From assembly GCF_002000085.1 (NCBI RefSeq), contig NZ_MUZU01000004.1:1-64000 (forward strand): a stretch of DNA of 64,000 bases, in the 5' to 3' direction. The stretch's first letter is position 1. Each line of letters starts with the position of its first letter. Source of the DNA: Pseudocolwellia agarivorans (GTDB lineage: Bacteria; Pseudomonadota; Gammaproteobacteria; Enterobacterales; Alteromonadaceae). Both the position numbers and the translations under genes were made by a program. A model generated the notes under the pieces. That model made no database searches and was not told the origin of the DNA. It saw only the letters and a program-made list of their open reading frames with translations. Below, piece by piece: positions 1 through 8,311 of the stretch.

Positions 1-81
1 TTACTTAATAGAGACTTTAATTCCCTTAGTGTTTCATGTTTATTTATAGCGCATCTACTTTTGTAAATGCGCTTTTTTTTG
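1..81 (+). repeat. Copy 1 of an 81-bp direct repeat ending in a hairpin
   Basis: Copy 1 matches 179-259 with only two differences that I can count (positions 6 and 55). The left edge may be cut by the window. It ends in a stem pairing 48-58 with 63-73, followed by eight T, so it looks like a plus-strand rho-independent terminator. The position-55 difference breaks one base pair in this copy. Conservation extends over the 47 bp before the stem, so more than the terminator was duplicated. It could be the tail of an upstream gene or a small RNA. Confidence 0.7.
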
Positions 82-178
82 CTTAAATTTTATCGTGTAA
101 GATGGGCTTATAAATAAGGAATTAGAAAAAGATAAATATTTATTAAACATTTTTGAACTTATTTAATATTTGATGCTC

Positions 179-259
179 TTACTAAATAGAGACTTTAATT
201 CCCTTAGTGTTTCATGTTTATTTATAGCGCATTTACTTTTGTAAATGCGCTTTTTTTTG
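179..259 (+). repeat. Copy 2 of the 81-bp direct repeat
   Basis: Second copy of the repeat at 1-81, separated from it by 97 bp of unrelated AT-rich sequence. The stem here is perfect (226-236 with 241-251, tetraloop TTTT) and is followed by eight T. It lies 23 bp past the 3' end of the minus-strand CHASE2-GGDEF-EAL gene, but its T-run serves plus-strand transcription. I found no convincing promoter immediately upstream. Confidence 0.7.
226..258 (+). terminator. Rho-independent terminator in repeat copy 2
   Basis: An 11-bp perfect stem (226-236 with 241-251), a 4-nt loop and a run of eight T give a textbook intrinsic terminator for rightward transcription. It stops any transcript entering from the left before it runs antisense into the convergent gene at 282. 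Confidence 0.8.
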
Positions 260-281
260 GGCCCAATATTAGACAAAGATA

Positions 282-2741
282 TTATTTTTTGGGACTTGTA
301 GTCGCTGTATCTAGCAGTTTGCGTAGGTCGTTTTGTGTGATGGGTTTACTAAAATAAAACCCCTGAAGTTCTTCACAATTGTTGTTATCAAGAAAGTTTT
401 GTTGCTCAACAGTTTCTACGCCTTCAGCTATAACTGACATTTTTAATGAATGTGCCATCGATATAATAGCTAAAGTAATTTCTTTTGCGTCAATACTGGT
501 ATCTAACTCACTCACAAATAATCGGTCGATCTTGATTCTGTCGATAGGGAATTGTTTTAAATAACTGAGTGAAGAGTAGCCCGTACCAAAGTCATCTATA
601 GATAACCTAATTCCCATACCTTTAAGTTTATTAAGTACACCAATTGCTTTATCTATATCTTTCATTAAGCAGCTTTCAGTGAGTTCTAATTCAATATCAT
701 GAGCTGATATTTGTGCATTGTTTAATGCATACGCAACCTGCTCAATTAAATCTGGCGCAGAGAACTGAACGGTAGATAAATTAACCGCTAACTTTAAGTG
801 GTGATGTCCTGCCTCATGTAAGCTTTTTAAATGTAAACATGCATTTTGTAGGATCCAATTTCCTATAGGAATAATTAACCCTGTACTTTCAGCCATAGGG
901 ATAAAGTCATCAGGTTGAATAAGTCCGCGTTGGGGATGATTCCATCTTACAAGGGCTTCAACCCCTATAATCTTATATTCTTTCGCTGTAACTTGAGGTT
1001 GGTAGTAAATTTCAATTTCTTCTCTTTCTAAAGCATTATGAAGATCATTAATAAGCTTGTTGTGCTCAATAATATTAAGCTTGATCGTTTGATCATAATA
1101 ACAAACACCTCGATCGGTTTGTTTTTTAGCTTTTTGCATAGCTGTTATTGCAGCGTCAAATAGATCATCTATTTTATTGGCATGCTCTGGATAAAAGCTA
1201 GCACCAATACTAATAGGTAATATAAATCTTTCGTTTTGTATTTGGTAAGGCTTTCCTAGAAGCTCATATAATGCATCGCAATATAGACTTAGCTGCTCTT
1301 GGTTTGACACATCTTTAAAGAAAATAGTGAATTCTGGGCCGTTATATCTTGCGCATTCATGCTTGTGATCTATACAAGTATTAATGCGAGTAGATGCAAT
1401 GTTTAATAAATGATCGCCTGCTTTAAAGCCTAGTAGCTCGTTTACATCTTTAAATTTACCTATATTTATCACAACAATTGCAAAGTTTAGGCTGCCATTT
1501 GACTGTCTAAGTGCTTTCACAATATTCTTTTTAAGCTGCTGTTGAGTCGGAAGTAAAGTAACGGGATCGTACCCAATATGCTTTTCTAGCACAGCGATTG
1601 TTTTATGATTGTTTTTGGTGTGAATAAATGAGGTTAAGCAATAAATAAGGACTTGTGCAACAATCATTAACGCTGGTTCAAACCATAAATTAAAGCCAAA
1701 TAGTAAGAAAGCACTAACACCTATACTTAATAAAATTTGAGCAATTAAGCTAGGAATTAGCCAAAGGTTAGAAATGAAATAAGCACAAAGTAAGCTGAGT
1801 AATATAATAACAAACTTAATTGAATGACTTATCCAAGGTTCTGTTTTTAATATAAATTTATCATTGATTAAACCATTTACAATATGCGCATTGATCTCTA
1901 CACCTGTCATGTTCTGGTGATTTGAAGAGAAGGGCGTTGTAAACCTTTCACTAAGTCCTGTTGCTGTTAATCCAACAATAATAACTTTGTTCTTAAAGTT
2001 GTTTATATCGACATTTTTATTTAAAACATCGATATAAGAATAAATAGGGATGGAGCCTGAGGTACTCGTATAGGGAATTAAAATAGGCTGACGTCTCGTC
2101 CAATAGTTACCTATGGTGAGTGTTGTTGTTTCAAATGTTTTATCAGGTTTAGCTAATCTTGCTAGGGCTAAAGAAAAGCTTGGCCATTTTGACTCTTTCC
2201 AACCAGCAAATAAATACAAGGATCTAACAAAACCATCACTATCAACCTCTAAGTCTACATGACCTAAAGCTGCGCTTTTATCCGCGAGTATTGAAAATGG
2301 TATAAGTTCTGAAGTAATGTTTTTTTGTGGTGCAAGTGGTGCTATAGCTAAAACAACATTATTGTTTTTTTCTATAGCGGTAGCAAAGTTGGTATCACGT
2401 ACAGGGTGTTCTTTATCTGCTTCAGTAAACAGTATATCGAAACCTATTGCTTTTGCTTTGGACGTTTCTAATGTATTGAGTAATGTTGCGTGAACATCTC
2501 TAGACCAAGGCCATCGACCGATTTCGTTAATACTTTTATCGTCAATCGCAATGATAACGGCATTTTTTTCGACTACAGGTGGATTGTTACTTAATAAAAA
2601 ATCATAAATAAGTGTATCTAACTTATTAAATTCATTAGTAAATAAAACTAACAGTCCTAATAAAAATATAACAGCGCGCAACTTATTGTTGCGCCATGTT
2701 GTTGGCGATTTCAGAGTTTGAGTGCCAACAGTTAAACTCAT
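282..2741 (-). CDS. CHASE2-GGDEF-EAL membrane cyclic-di-GMP phosphodiesterase
   Basis: This is a membrane signalling protein predicted to hydrolyse cyclic di-GMP. After a short cytoplasmic tail and one membrane helix (about 22-37) comes an extracytoplasmic CHASE2 sensor (about 40-300), then about three helices (305-375), a GGDEF domain (390-540) and an EAL domain (565-810). The GGDEF signature reads NGPEF, so cyclase activity is probably lost. The EAL domain keeps EALVRW, the Glu of ELTES, DDFGTGYSSL, KIDR, AEGVET and QGF, so it should be catalytically active. The ATG overlaps the stop of the upstream FecR/LysM gene by 4 bp (ATGA), so the two are translationally coupled. In many bacteria CHASE2 proteins sit beside FecR-domain proteins, suggesting that the partner acts in sensing at the envelope. 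The signal is unknown. Confidence 0.93.
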   Translation of the reverse strand: MSLTVGTQTLKSPTTWRNNKLRAVIFLLGLLVLFTNEFNKLDTLIYDFLLSNNPPVVEKNAVIIAIDDKSINEIGRWPWSRDVHATLLNTLETSKAKAIGFDILFTEADKEHPVRDTNFATAIEKNNNVVLAIAPLAPQKNITSELIPFSILADKSAALGHVDLEVDSDGFVRSLYLFAGWKESKWPSFSLALARLAKPDKTFETTTLTIGNYWTRRQPILIPYTSTSGSIPIYSYIDVLNKNVDINNFKNKVIIVGLTATGLSERFTTPFSSNHQNMTGVEINAHIVNGLINDKFILKTEPWISHSIKFVIILLSLLCAYFISNLWLIPSLIAQILLSIGVSAFLLFGFNLWFEPALMIVAQVLIYCLTSFIHTKNNHKTIAVLEKHIGYDPVTLLPTQQQLKKNIVKALRQSNGSLNFAIVVINIGKFKDVNELLGFKAGDHLLNIASTRINTCIDHKHECARYNGPEFTIFFKDVSNQEQLSLYCDALYELLGKPYQIQNERFILPISIGASFYPEHANKIDDLFDAAITAMQKAKKQTDRGVCYYDQTIKLNIIEHNKLINDLHNALEREEIEIYYQPQVTAKEYKIIGVEALVRWNHPQRGLIQPDDFIPMAESTGLIIPIGNWILQNACLHLKSLHEAGHHHLKLAVNLSTVQFSAPDLIEQVAYALNNAQISAHDIELELTESCLMKDIDKAIGVLNKLKGMGIRLSIDDFGTGYSSLSYLKQFPIDRIKIDRLFVSELDTSIDAKEITLAIISMAHSLKMSVIAEGVETVEQQNFLDNNNCEELQGFYFSKPITQNDLRKLLDTATTSPKK

Positions 2742-4381
2742 ATTAATATGATTAATAAAATGAAACCAAATAGAGACATTACGCCTTTATCTATTTGAGT
2801 TGTATGTTGAGTTTTACTCCACGGGCTTTCAATTGTGGAATTGTTATATGATGCTGTTATTTTACATCTAACAAATAATTCATCGTTTGTAGTATGTTGA
2901 ATATGATTTTTTTCTGAGCTTATTTGGTAGGCTTTTAAACCTTGAGTAAATTGATCATTTTGAGCTGTTTCAACGATTATAGTGTGATCATTTTTAATCG
3001 TTTTCCAAGAAATATCAACAATACCTGATGAAGCAACAGCGTTACACTGAGGTGTTTCTATTGTTGTTGTCCAGTTGAACATTAATGGCGTAGATGCCGG
3101 ACCTTTATCAGTATCAACAATTGAAGACACTCTCCAATAATAATTACCGAATGCTAAATTATTAGGTAAAGCTAATTGGTTGCCCGTTATGTTTTTATTT
3201 AATACAAGTTGGGTAAATTTCTCATCTTTTGCTACTTCTACTTTATAGCGATCGGTAAGGTCTACAGAGTTCTCCCAGCTAAGCATAGATAATGTGCTAT
3301 TGCCTAATATACGCTCAGGTATGTTTTTTAATTGAGGAGCTCTAGGTGATAAATTTAACGTGAAATTTTTATAAGCTGGCTTGCCTTCAATGCCTAATGC
3401 ATCAATAGCTGTAACACGATAATAGTACATATCATCATTTAATTTAGGTAAAACGATAAAGGTATCTGTGGTTATTTGGCCCCAAATAATACGTTTAAAA
3501 TCTTTTTTGGGCGAAACTTGAATGTTATAACGCTTCGCTTTTTCAATGTTATCCCACTTTATTACAGGTGCTTGTTCGAAAAATGTTTGTGTAGTTAATA
3601 TGTGAGGAGGTGCTAATAGGGGAACAGGTTTAGTTGGTTCTGTTCCTTTTTCTATACGTGTACCTTGGCCGGTAGCAACTTTTATCGAGTTGTTTGATTT
3701 TTCTCCAGCAACAGCTACGGTTCCTTCAATAACTTCCACGGTTGATATATTTTTTTGATTGTTGGAAACACGGTACATGGTTCCTCTAACTGAACTGATT
3801 GCTGAAGGAGTCGAAATGTCTAAACGAGAACCAGGGCCTTTATTTTTCTTTGCGTTGGTTTCTACTTTTCCTTGAATAACACTTACACGTGTATCCACCA
3901 TGCCAGTTTTACCGTAAGACGATAAATGGTCGAAAGCAATAATTGTGTTTTTAAATAACACCATTTCGCTACCGTCAGCAAATACAACAGTGGCGCTACT
4001 TTTGTCTGAGGTACGAATTTCATCACCTAACACTAAAGTTGTTGAGGCTGTGAGAGGGATTAATTTGTTATCTCTAAGGAGCAGGCTTTCGCCTTGTATA
4101 AACGAAATTCTAGCAGAGGCTGGAGTATGTTTTATCCATTCCATTGGAATACGAATAACACTACCAGGTTGAATTCGTTTAGGATATTTTATGTTGTTTA
4201 ATTGTTGTAATTTCGTGTAATAGTCTATTTTTGTTAGGAATTTAGAGGTTATATTCCAAAGACTATCACCATTAGAAACCACGTAAACCCATGCTTTTTT
4301 TTCTACCGCATAGGTCGTTTGTAGGCTGCTAAATAGCAAGACTGAACTGGTAATTAAATAGACAATAAATTTTTTCATCAA
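2738..4381 (-). CDS. LysM and FecR-domain periplasmic protein
   Basis: An exported protein of 547 residues with an N-terminal signal peptide (about 1-25), a LysM peptidoglycan-binding module (31-78) and a FecR domain (about 95-230) containing the typical TPSAISSVRGTMYRV segment. It continues with fibronectin-III-like stretches (about 255-440) and ends in a short hydrophobic C-terminus. LysM suggests anchoring to the cell wall. FecR domains transmit signals in iron-uptake systems but also occur, as here, beside CHASE2 receptors. It is coupled by ATGA to the CHASE2-GGDEF-EAL gene downstream, so the pair probably forms one sensing unit. A Fur-box-like palindrome lies 26-44 bp upstream of its start. 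No FecA or FecI neighbour is present, so direct ferric-citrate signalling is unlikely. Confidence 0.88.
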   Translation of the reverse strand: MMKKFIVYLITSSVLLFSSLQTTYAVEKKAWVYVVSNGDSLWNITSKFLTKIDYYTKLQQLNNIKYPKRIQPGSVIRIPMEWIKHTPASARISFIQGESLLLRDNKLIPLTASTTLVLGDEIRTSDKSSATVVFADGSEMVLFKNTIIAFDHLSSYGKTGMVDTRVSVIQGKVETNAKKNKGPGSRLDISTPSAISSVRGTMYRVSNNQKNISTVEVIEGTVAVAGEKSNNSIKVATGQGTRIEKGTEPTKPVPLLAPPHILTTQTFFEQAPVIKWDNIEKAKRYNIQVSPKKDFKRIIWGQITTDTFIVLPKLNDDMYYYRVTAIDALGIEGKPAYKNFTLNLSPRAPQLKNIPERILGNSTLSMLSWENSVDLTDRYKVEVAKDEKFTQLVLNKNITGNQLALPNNLAFGNYYWRVSSIVDTDKGPASTPLMFNWTTTIETPQCNAVASSGIVDISWKTIKNDHTIIVETAQNDQFTQGLKAYQISSEKNHIQHTTNDELFVRCKITASYNNSTIESPWSKTQHTTQIDKGVMSLFGFILLIILI

Positions 4382-4406
4382 TGTATTAGCTGCTAAAGTA
4401 TTTTTT

Positions 4407-4425
4407 ATAATGATAATTATCGTTA
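4407..4425. promoter_or_regulatory. Fur-box-like palindrome
   Basis: The sequence ATAATGATAATTATCGTTA is a near-perfect inverted repeat centred on GATAATTATC. It contains two of the three NATAAT hexamers of a classical Fur box (my hand count is 14 of 19 consensus positions). It lies 26 bp upstream of the FecR/LysM start, where a repressor would block transcription. Spontaneous occurrence in AT-rich DNA is possible. Confidence 0.4.
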
Positions 4426-4508
4426 ATACTACACTGAATCTTATATCGAAGAAAATTTTTCCGTGTTAATATTGTGTAAATCTTATGTAAAATTTACGTT
4501 GTTGTCAA

Positions 4509-5042
4509 TTAAAGTTGCTCAATGTAAAGAATGATTTCTCCTACTTTTAAACCATATTTTATAATATCGGTTTTATTAAACAGTCTTTTGTCATCTAATA
4601 AGTACATCCAGTCATCTAAGGTAACTTGGTATTCGCTCCCATCAACAGTGATTATTAGGTCGTATTGCCAATAAAGTGCCGAGCCATTTGTTTGCCCTTT
4701 TGCTGTACCTACCACATCGTTTGCTGTGCCAGTGTAAGTGTTATTTTCTTGCTTAATTAATTGCCAAGTTCTTATTGATTTTTCACCATCGTCGAATATG
4801 AACCATTCATTAATGGTGCCTTTGTTATTCTCCCAATAAGCTTCAAGTTTAACGGTAAATCTGCGAGAGAGTTTGCCATTGCGATCAAGCACCATGCCGT
4901 AAGCAACTAATTCGCCATTAAAAAAATCTTCTAACACTAGATTAGGTGTGGTGTTGTTGTAGTCTTCTATTTTGGGGGACGAGCAAGAGGTTACACAGAA
5001 CAGCACTATTAACAACACAGAGCTTTTTATTAATTTATTCAT
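4509..5042 (-). CDS. DUF3833 family lipoprotein
   Basis: A 177-residue lipoprotein. The N-terminal signal ends in a lipobox around CVTSC, with Cys20 as the predicted lipidated residue. The body matches the DUF3833 family as I remember it: an FFNGELVAYG segment followed by a RNGKLSRRF stretch, and a predicted beta-rich, lipocalin-like fold. The function is unknown. It is the last gene of the minus-strand operon that starts at 10777 and contains the fatty-acid methyltransferase, 80 bp after the chalcone-isomerase-like gene. An envelope or lipid-carrier role is an inference from that context. Confidence 0.82.
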   Translation of the reverse strand: MNKLIKSSVLLIVLFCVTSCSSPKIEDYNNTTPNLVLEDFFNGELVAYGMVLDRNGKLSRRFTVKLEAYWENNKGTINEWFIFDDGEKSIRTWQLIKQENNTYTGTANDVVGTAKGQTNGSALYWQYDLIITVDGSEYQVTLDDWMYLLDDKRLFNKTDIIKYGLKVGEIILYIEQL

Positions 5043-5122
5043 TAGGTGATCTCGCTTTTTAAATAGGTTGTAAAGGGGGAAGTAAAATGAATAACCATAA
5101 TGATTTTATGCCTATTTAGAGT

Positions 5123-5722
5123 TTACTTTCCAATAAGTTGTTTTCTTAATTTTGGCTCTGTGGTGTGTTCAGATAACCATATAGACAGGAAGTAGTCACC
5201 AAAAGTGGCGTCTTCTATTGTGCCTAATACTTGGTAGGTTTCGTTATATTGATTTTTATTTTTATCAAAAGTTTTAAGATAAAAATGAGCTTGTTTTTGC
5301 TCTGTTAAAATAAAAAGAATCACATCTTTTTCTGTAATATTAGGAAAAATACCGTTGAGTTGTTTTACCCATTTATCTTCTTGGGTTTCAGAAATAATTC
5401 TTTCGTTGAAATGAGCATTTAACTTATTCCATTGATCTTTTGTGGCATCAATAAATTCTTTTTGTTCTATATTCCTCTGATAGGTTAATTTTAGTGCTTT
5501 TGGGTAGGTTTGCTCTTGGTAAACGCTTCCTGATGTATAAAATTCAGCTTTGTATACTTTCCAAAAAAGTACTTTCATTTGCCCTTCACCGATCTTGTTT
5601 AATGAAGACAGTAATGAAGAGTCGGTATTAACCTTAGCCACCACTTTTCTCTCATGATCAGTTAATTTATTAGCATACGTGGTAGTAGAAAAAATAAGAA
5701 CGAACAATAAAATATAACGCAT
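5123..5722 (-). CDS. Chalcone-isomerase-like periplasmic protein
   Basis: A secreted protein of 199 residues with a cleavable signal peptide (about 1-17). The body resembles the bacterial chalcone-isomerase-like family: the KVLFWKVYKAEFY segment, then LKLTYQRNIEQKEFIDAT, then a C-terminal FGDYFLSIWLSEHT. Bacterial members generally lack plant chalcone isomerase activity, and related folds bind fatty acids. Its place in an operon with a cyclopropane-type methyltransferase fits a fatty-acid-binding or lipid-handling role, which is inference. It follows DUF2878 by 42 bp. Confidence 0.8.
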   Translation of the reverse strand: MRYILLFVLIFSTTTYANKLTDHERKVVAKVNTDSSLLSSLNKIGEGQMKVLFWKVYKAEFYTSGSVYQEQTYPKALKLTYQRNIEQKEFIDATKDQWNKLNAHFNERIISETQEDKWVKQLNGIFPNITEKDVILFILTEQKQAHFYLKTFDKNKNQYNETYQVLGTIEDATFGDYFLSIWLSEHTTEPKLRKQLIGK

Positions 5723-5764
5723 TTTGTTTACCCTGTTTATAAATCTCTTTTGCAGCTAAATTGA

Positions 5765-6271
5765 CTATGACCTGAAAATATAGCGGTGAATATGTGTAAA
5801 TAGTGGTAGTAGTAAAGCCCAAATAAATGCCATAGCGAGTACAAAATATAAGGGAGATAAAACACTGTTGAATACATTTAGTTGTAAAGCCACGTAATAG
5901 CTTAGCGAACCAAAAATTGCGCCAATAACTCCTACTTTCTTTGTTGATAACTTAATTAGCCATTGCAAGCTGTGATTTAAACACCAAGCAAAAGCGCACC
6001 ATAAAAACATCAACCAAATGGGTATTACTAAAGGTGACACAGAATTTTCAGGCAATTGTATTACTTGTATTGTAATTAATAACTGATCGACCGCTATGCC
6101 TATTAAAGCAATAGGAAGTACTTTAATGTCCGCTTTTTTTTGGGGGCTTAATGCAAAATGAATACACAGTAAGGAAATGATTATTAATATTCCGCTTTGT
6201 TGATATGTAGCCGATACAAACCAACAAAGCTGAAAGGTAATAAAATTAATAAGTGAGAATAGTCTCATCAT
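5765..6271 (-). CDS. DUF2878 integral membrane protein
   Basis: A small hydrophobic protein of about 168 residues with four to five predicted membrane helices and no soluble domain. It matches the DUF2878 family, often found beside cyclopropane-fatty-acid-synthase-like genes in Vibrio and Shewanella relatives. The open frame extends to a TTG at 6304, but I place the start at the ATG at 6271 (an ATG at 6268 follows directly, another is at 6277). The gene overlaps the 3' end of the methyltransferase gene by about 26 bp, indicating translational coupling. The function is unknown. A role in handling the modified lipid is inferred from context. Confidence 0.75.
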   Translation of the reverse strand: MMRLFSLINFITFQLCWFVSATYQQSGILIIISLLCIHFALSPQKKADIKVLPIALIGIAVDQLLITIQVIQLPENSVSPLVIPIWLMFLWCAFAWCLNHSLQWLIKLSTKKVGVIGAIFGSLSYYVALQLNVFNSVLSPLYFVLAMAFIWALLLPLFTHIHRYIFRS

Positions 6272-7508
6272 TCGCATCTTTATATTCAGGTTTGCGTGCA
6301 ACAATATGATGTGTGCTTATAACTCTTTCAATAAAAGCACCTTCGCAGTAAGCAAAATAGTAATGCCATAAACGTTTAAATTGATCATCGAAACCAAAAG
6401 GTTGAATATCAGCCCAGTTTTTATCAAAGTTTTTGCGCCAATCACTTAGTGTTCTTGCGTAATGCAAGCCCATATCCGTTACGTTATCTATCATCATGTC
6501 GGTACAAAGTGCTATATGCTCACTTATTACAGCTATAGAGGGTAAGCAGCCACCAGGGAATATATATTTTTGAATAAAGTCGGTGTTTTTTCGATAATTA
6601 TCGTAACGTTGATCTGCAATGGTTATGGCTTGTATAAGCATTTTACCGTTAGGTTTGAGTAAGCTATTACACTGTTTAAAAAATTCACCCATAAAATCAT
6701 GCCCAACGGCTTCAATCATTTCTATTGAAACGAGTTTGTCGTATTGACCTTCAAGTAAGCGATAATCTTTTTTTAATAAAGTGATTTTTTCATTTAATCC
6801 TAGCTTATTAACTCGCTCTTGAGCGTAGTCAAATTGTGCATCTGAAATTGTTGTTGTGGTTACCTGACAGCCATAGTGAGTAGCGGCATAAATAGCTAAG
6901 CCACCCCAGCCAGTACCTATTTCAACTAAATGATCTTCACTGGTTAGATTTAATTTGTCACATATACTTTTTAATTTTAGTCTTTGTGCTTCATCTAATG
7001 TGGTATGTTCATCGGAATAAAGTGCGCATGAATACATCATTTCTGGGTCAAGGAAGCGTGTGTAAAGATCATTACCTAAATCGTAATGAGCAAGAATGTT
7101 TTTCTTTGAACCACCGAGTGTATTGGCGTTTTTAAAATTAAGTAGTTTATTTTGTAGTGTGTTTAGCCAGCTACTTTGATTTTCAACACTATCAAGCGCT
7201 TTTTGATTACGAGCTAAAACACGCACTAATTGCGTTAAGTCTGTTGATGTCCATTTTTGTGATAAATAGCCTTCAGCAGCTGCAATGCTGCCACCTTTAA
7301 TAATATCGGTATAAATTGAAGCATCATGAATATGCATGTGTGCTTTTAATGAAGCTTTTGGGTCGCCGCAAATTTCACTGTAGGTGTTTTCATGTATTTC
7401 AATGCAAGCATCTTTCATCTTATTGAGGGTATTTAAAACAAGTGCTCTGCATTTTTGTTCAAACCAAGTGAGTTTTTTATTTAGTATTAAATGATTTGTT
7501 TGTTCCAT
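6246..7508 (-). CDS. Cyclopropane-fatty-acyl-phospholipid synthase family methyltransferase
   Basis: A SAM-dependent methyltransferase of 420 residues in the Cfa family, which adds a methylene or methyl group to double bonds of membrane phospholipid acyl chains. Visible hallmarks are AHYDLGNDLYTRFLDPEMMY ahead of the core, the SAM-binding VEIGTGWGGLA near residue 195, SIEMIEAVGHDF, and FIQKYIFPGGCLPS. The length is close to that of E. coli Cfa (382) with a longer N-terminus. It is the fifth gene of the operon driven from a putative ECF-sigma promoter at 10820-10849. Its relatives in singlet-oxygen regulons include both true Cfa and the methyltransferase of furan fatty acid synthesis. Sequence alone does not decide which product is made. 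Confidence 0.92.
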   Translation of the reverse strand: MEQTNHLILNKKLTWFEQKCRALVLNTLNKMKDACIEIHENTYSEICGDPKASLKAHMHIHDASIYTDIIKGGSIAAAEGYLSQKWTSTDLTQLVRVLARNQKALDSVENQSSWLNTLQNKLLNFKNANTLGGSKKNILAHYDLGNDLYTRFLDPEMMYSCALYSDEHTTLDEAQRLKLKSICDKLNLTSEDHLVEIGTGWGGLAIYAATHYGCQVTTTTISDAQFDYAQERVNKLGLNEKITLLKKDYRLLEGQYDKLVSIEMIEAVGHDFMGEFFKQCNSLLKPNGKMLIQAITIADQRYDNYRKNTDFIQKYIFPGGCLPSIAVISEHIALCTDMMIDNVTDMGLHYARTLSDWRKNFDKNWADIQPFGFDDQFKRLWHYYFAYCEGAFIERVISTHHIVARKPEYKDANDETILTY

Positions 7509-7520
7509 AATTACCTCAAA

Positions 7521-8309
7521 TTAGTGCTTTTCTTTGTCTACAATAGGTATTTTTTTAATAAATAGCTGTAGAGCCTGCCAATAAATTAACGTTACAACCT
7601 TTACTATAGTAAAAGGTAAGCATAACCATGATTTTATTAGTGTGAGTGATTTAAGAGGCTGCTTGGTTAGTTTCATATTTACCTCGAATACTTTTTCACT
7701 GTTGTCAGGTGTAAGGTTTTGAATATTAACTAATATTTTTTCTGACGGATGACTTATATGCCAGTGATAATTCATGTTTAATTCCATAAAGGGAGAAACA
7801 TGAAAGTCTTTTTTAGTTATTTGTAATTTATTCTTTGTTTTACATTCTGACTCTACGTTTAAATTAACAAGGTAATAATGCCTTTCATTCCAAGGGGTAT
7901 TGCTTACCTCAGCTAACATAAATAAACATTGTTCATTTTTATCAAAACAGTAATAAAAGTTAATTGGGCTAAAATACAAACCTAAACAGCGACATTGAGC
8001 AATCATCAACACTTTATGCCCATCCCATTCACCGCCTAAGCGACTTACTTTATTAGCTATACGTTGCTTTAACGTACCTGGTTCACTTTTTATATAATCT
8101 TTTTCATTAAATCGAACAGGGTTAAACCATTGAGTCCCCAACAACGAGTGTTGACTTGTTACTTGATCAAGTTCGTCTACTACAATACCTAACATAGATA
8201 TTTGATATGAAAACTCATGATGTTTAGGTGATAACCGCTTATGAGAAACAAACCCTTTATATACACCGCTTTCAAATAAATGGTTATCTTCTATAGTCTG
8301 TTTACGCAT
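7521..8309 (-). CDS. DUF1365 family protein
   Basis: A 262-residue protein of the DUF1365 family. Typical features are the N-terminal SGVYKGFVSHKRLSPKHHEF, the FSPINFYYCFDKN segment and VSNTPWNERHYYL. DUF1365 genes almost always lie between an FAD-dependent amine-oxidase-like gene and a Cfa-type methyltransferase gene, exactly as here (2 bp after the FAD gene, 12 bp before the methyltransferase). The biochemical role is not established. The fixed gene trio suggests that it acts with both enzymes on an acyl substrate. Confidence 0.88.
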   Translation of the reverse strand: MRKQTIEDNHLFESGVYKGFVSHKRLSPKHHEFSYQISMLGIVVDELDQVTSQHSLLGTQWFNPVRFNEKDYIKSEPGTLKQRIANKVSRLGGEWDGHKVLMIAQCRCLGLYFSPINFYYCFDKNEQCLFMLAEVSNTPWNERHYYLVNLNVESECKTKNKLQITKKDFHVSPFMELNMNYHWHISHPSEKILVNIQNLTPDNSEKVFEVNMKLTKQPLKSLTLIKSWLCLPFTIVKVVTLIYWQALQLFIKKIPIVDKEKH

Positions 8310-8311
8310 AT

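Noticed and set aside
5765-6304. TTG at 6304 as start of the DUF2878 protein
   Set aside because: It would lengthen the overlap with the methyltransferase gene to 59 bp. ATG codons at 6268, 6271 and 6277 fit the membrane-protein N-terminus better.
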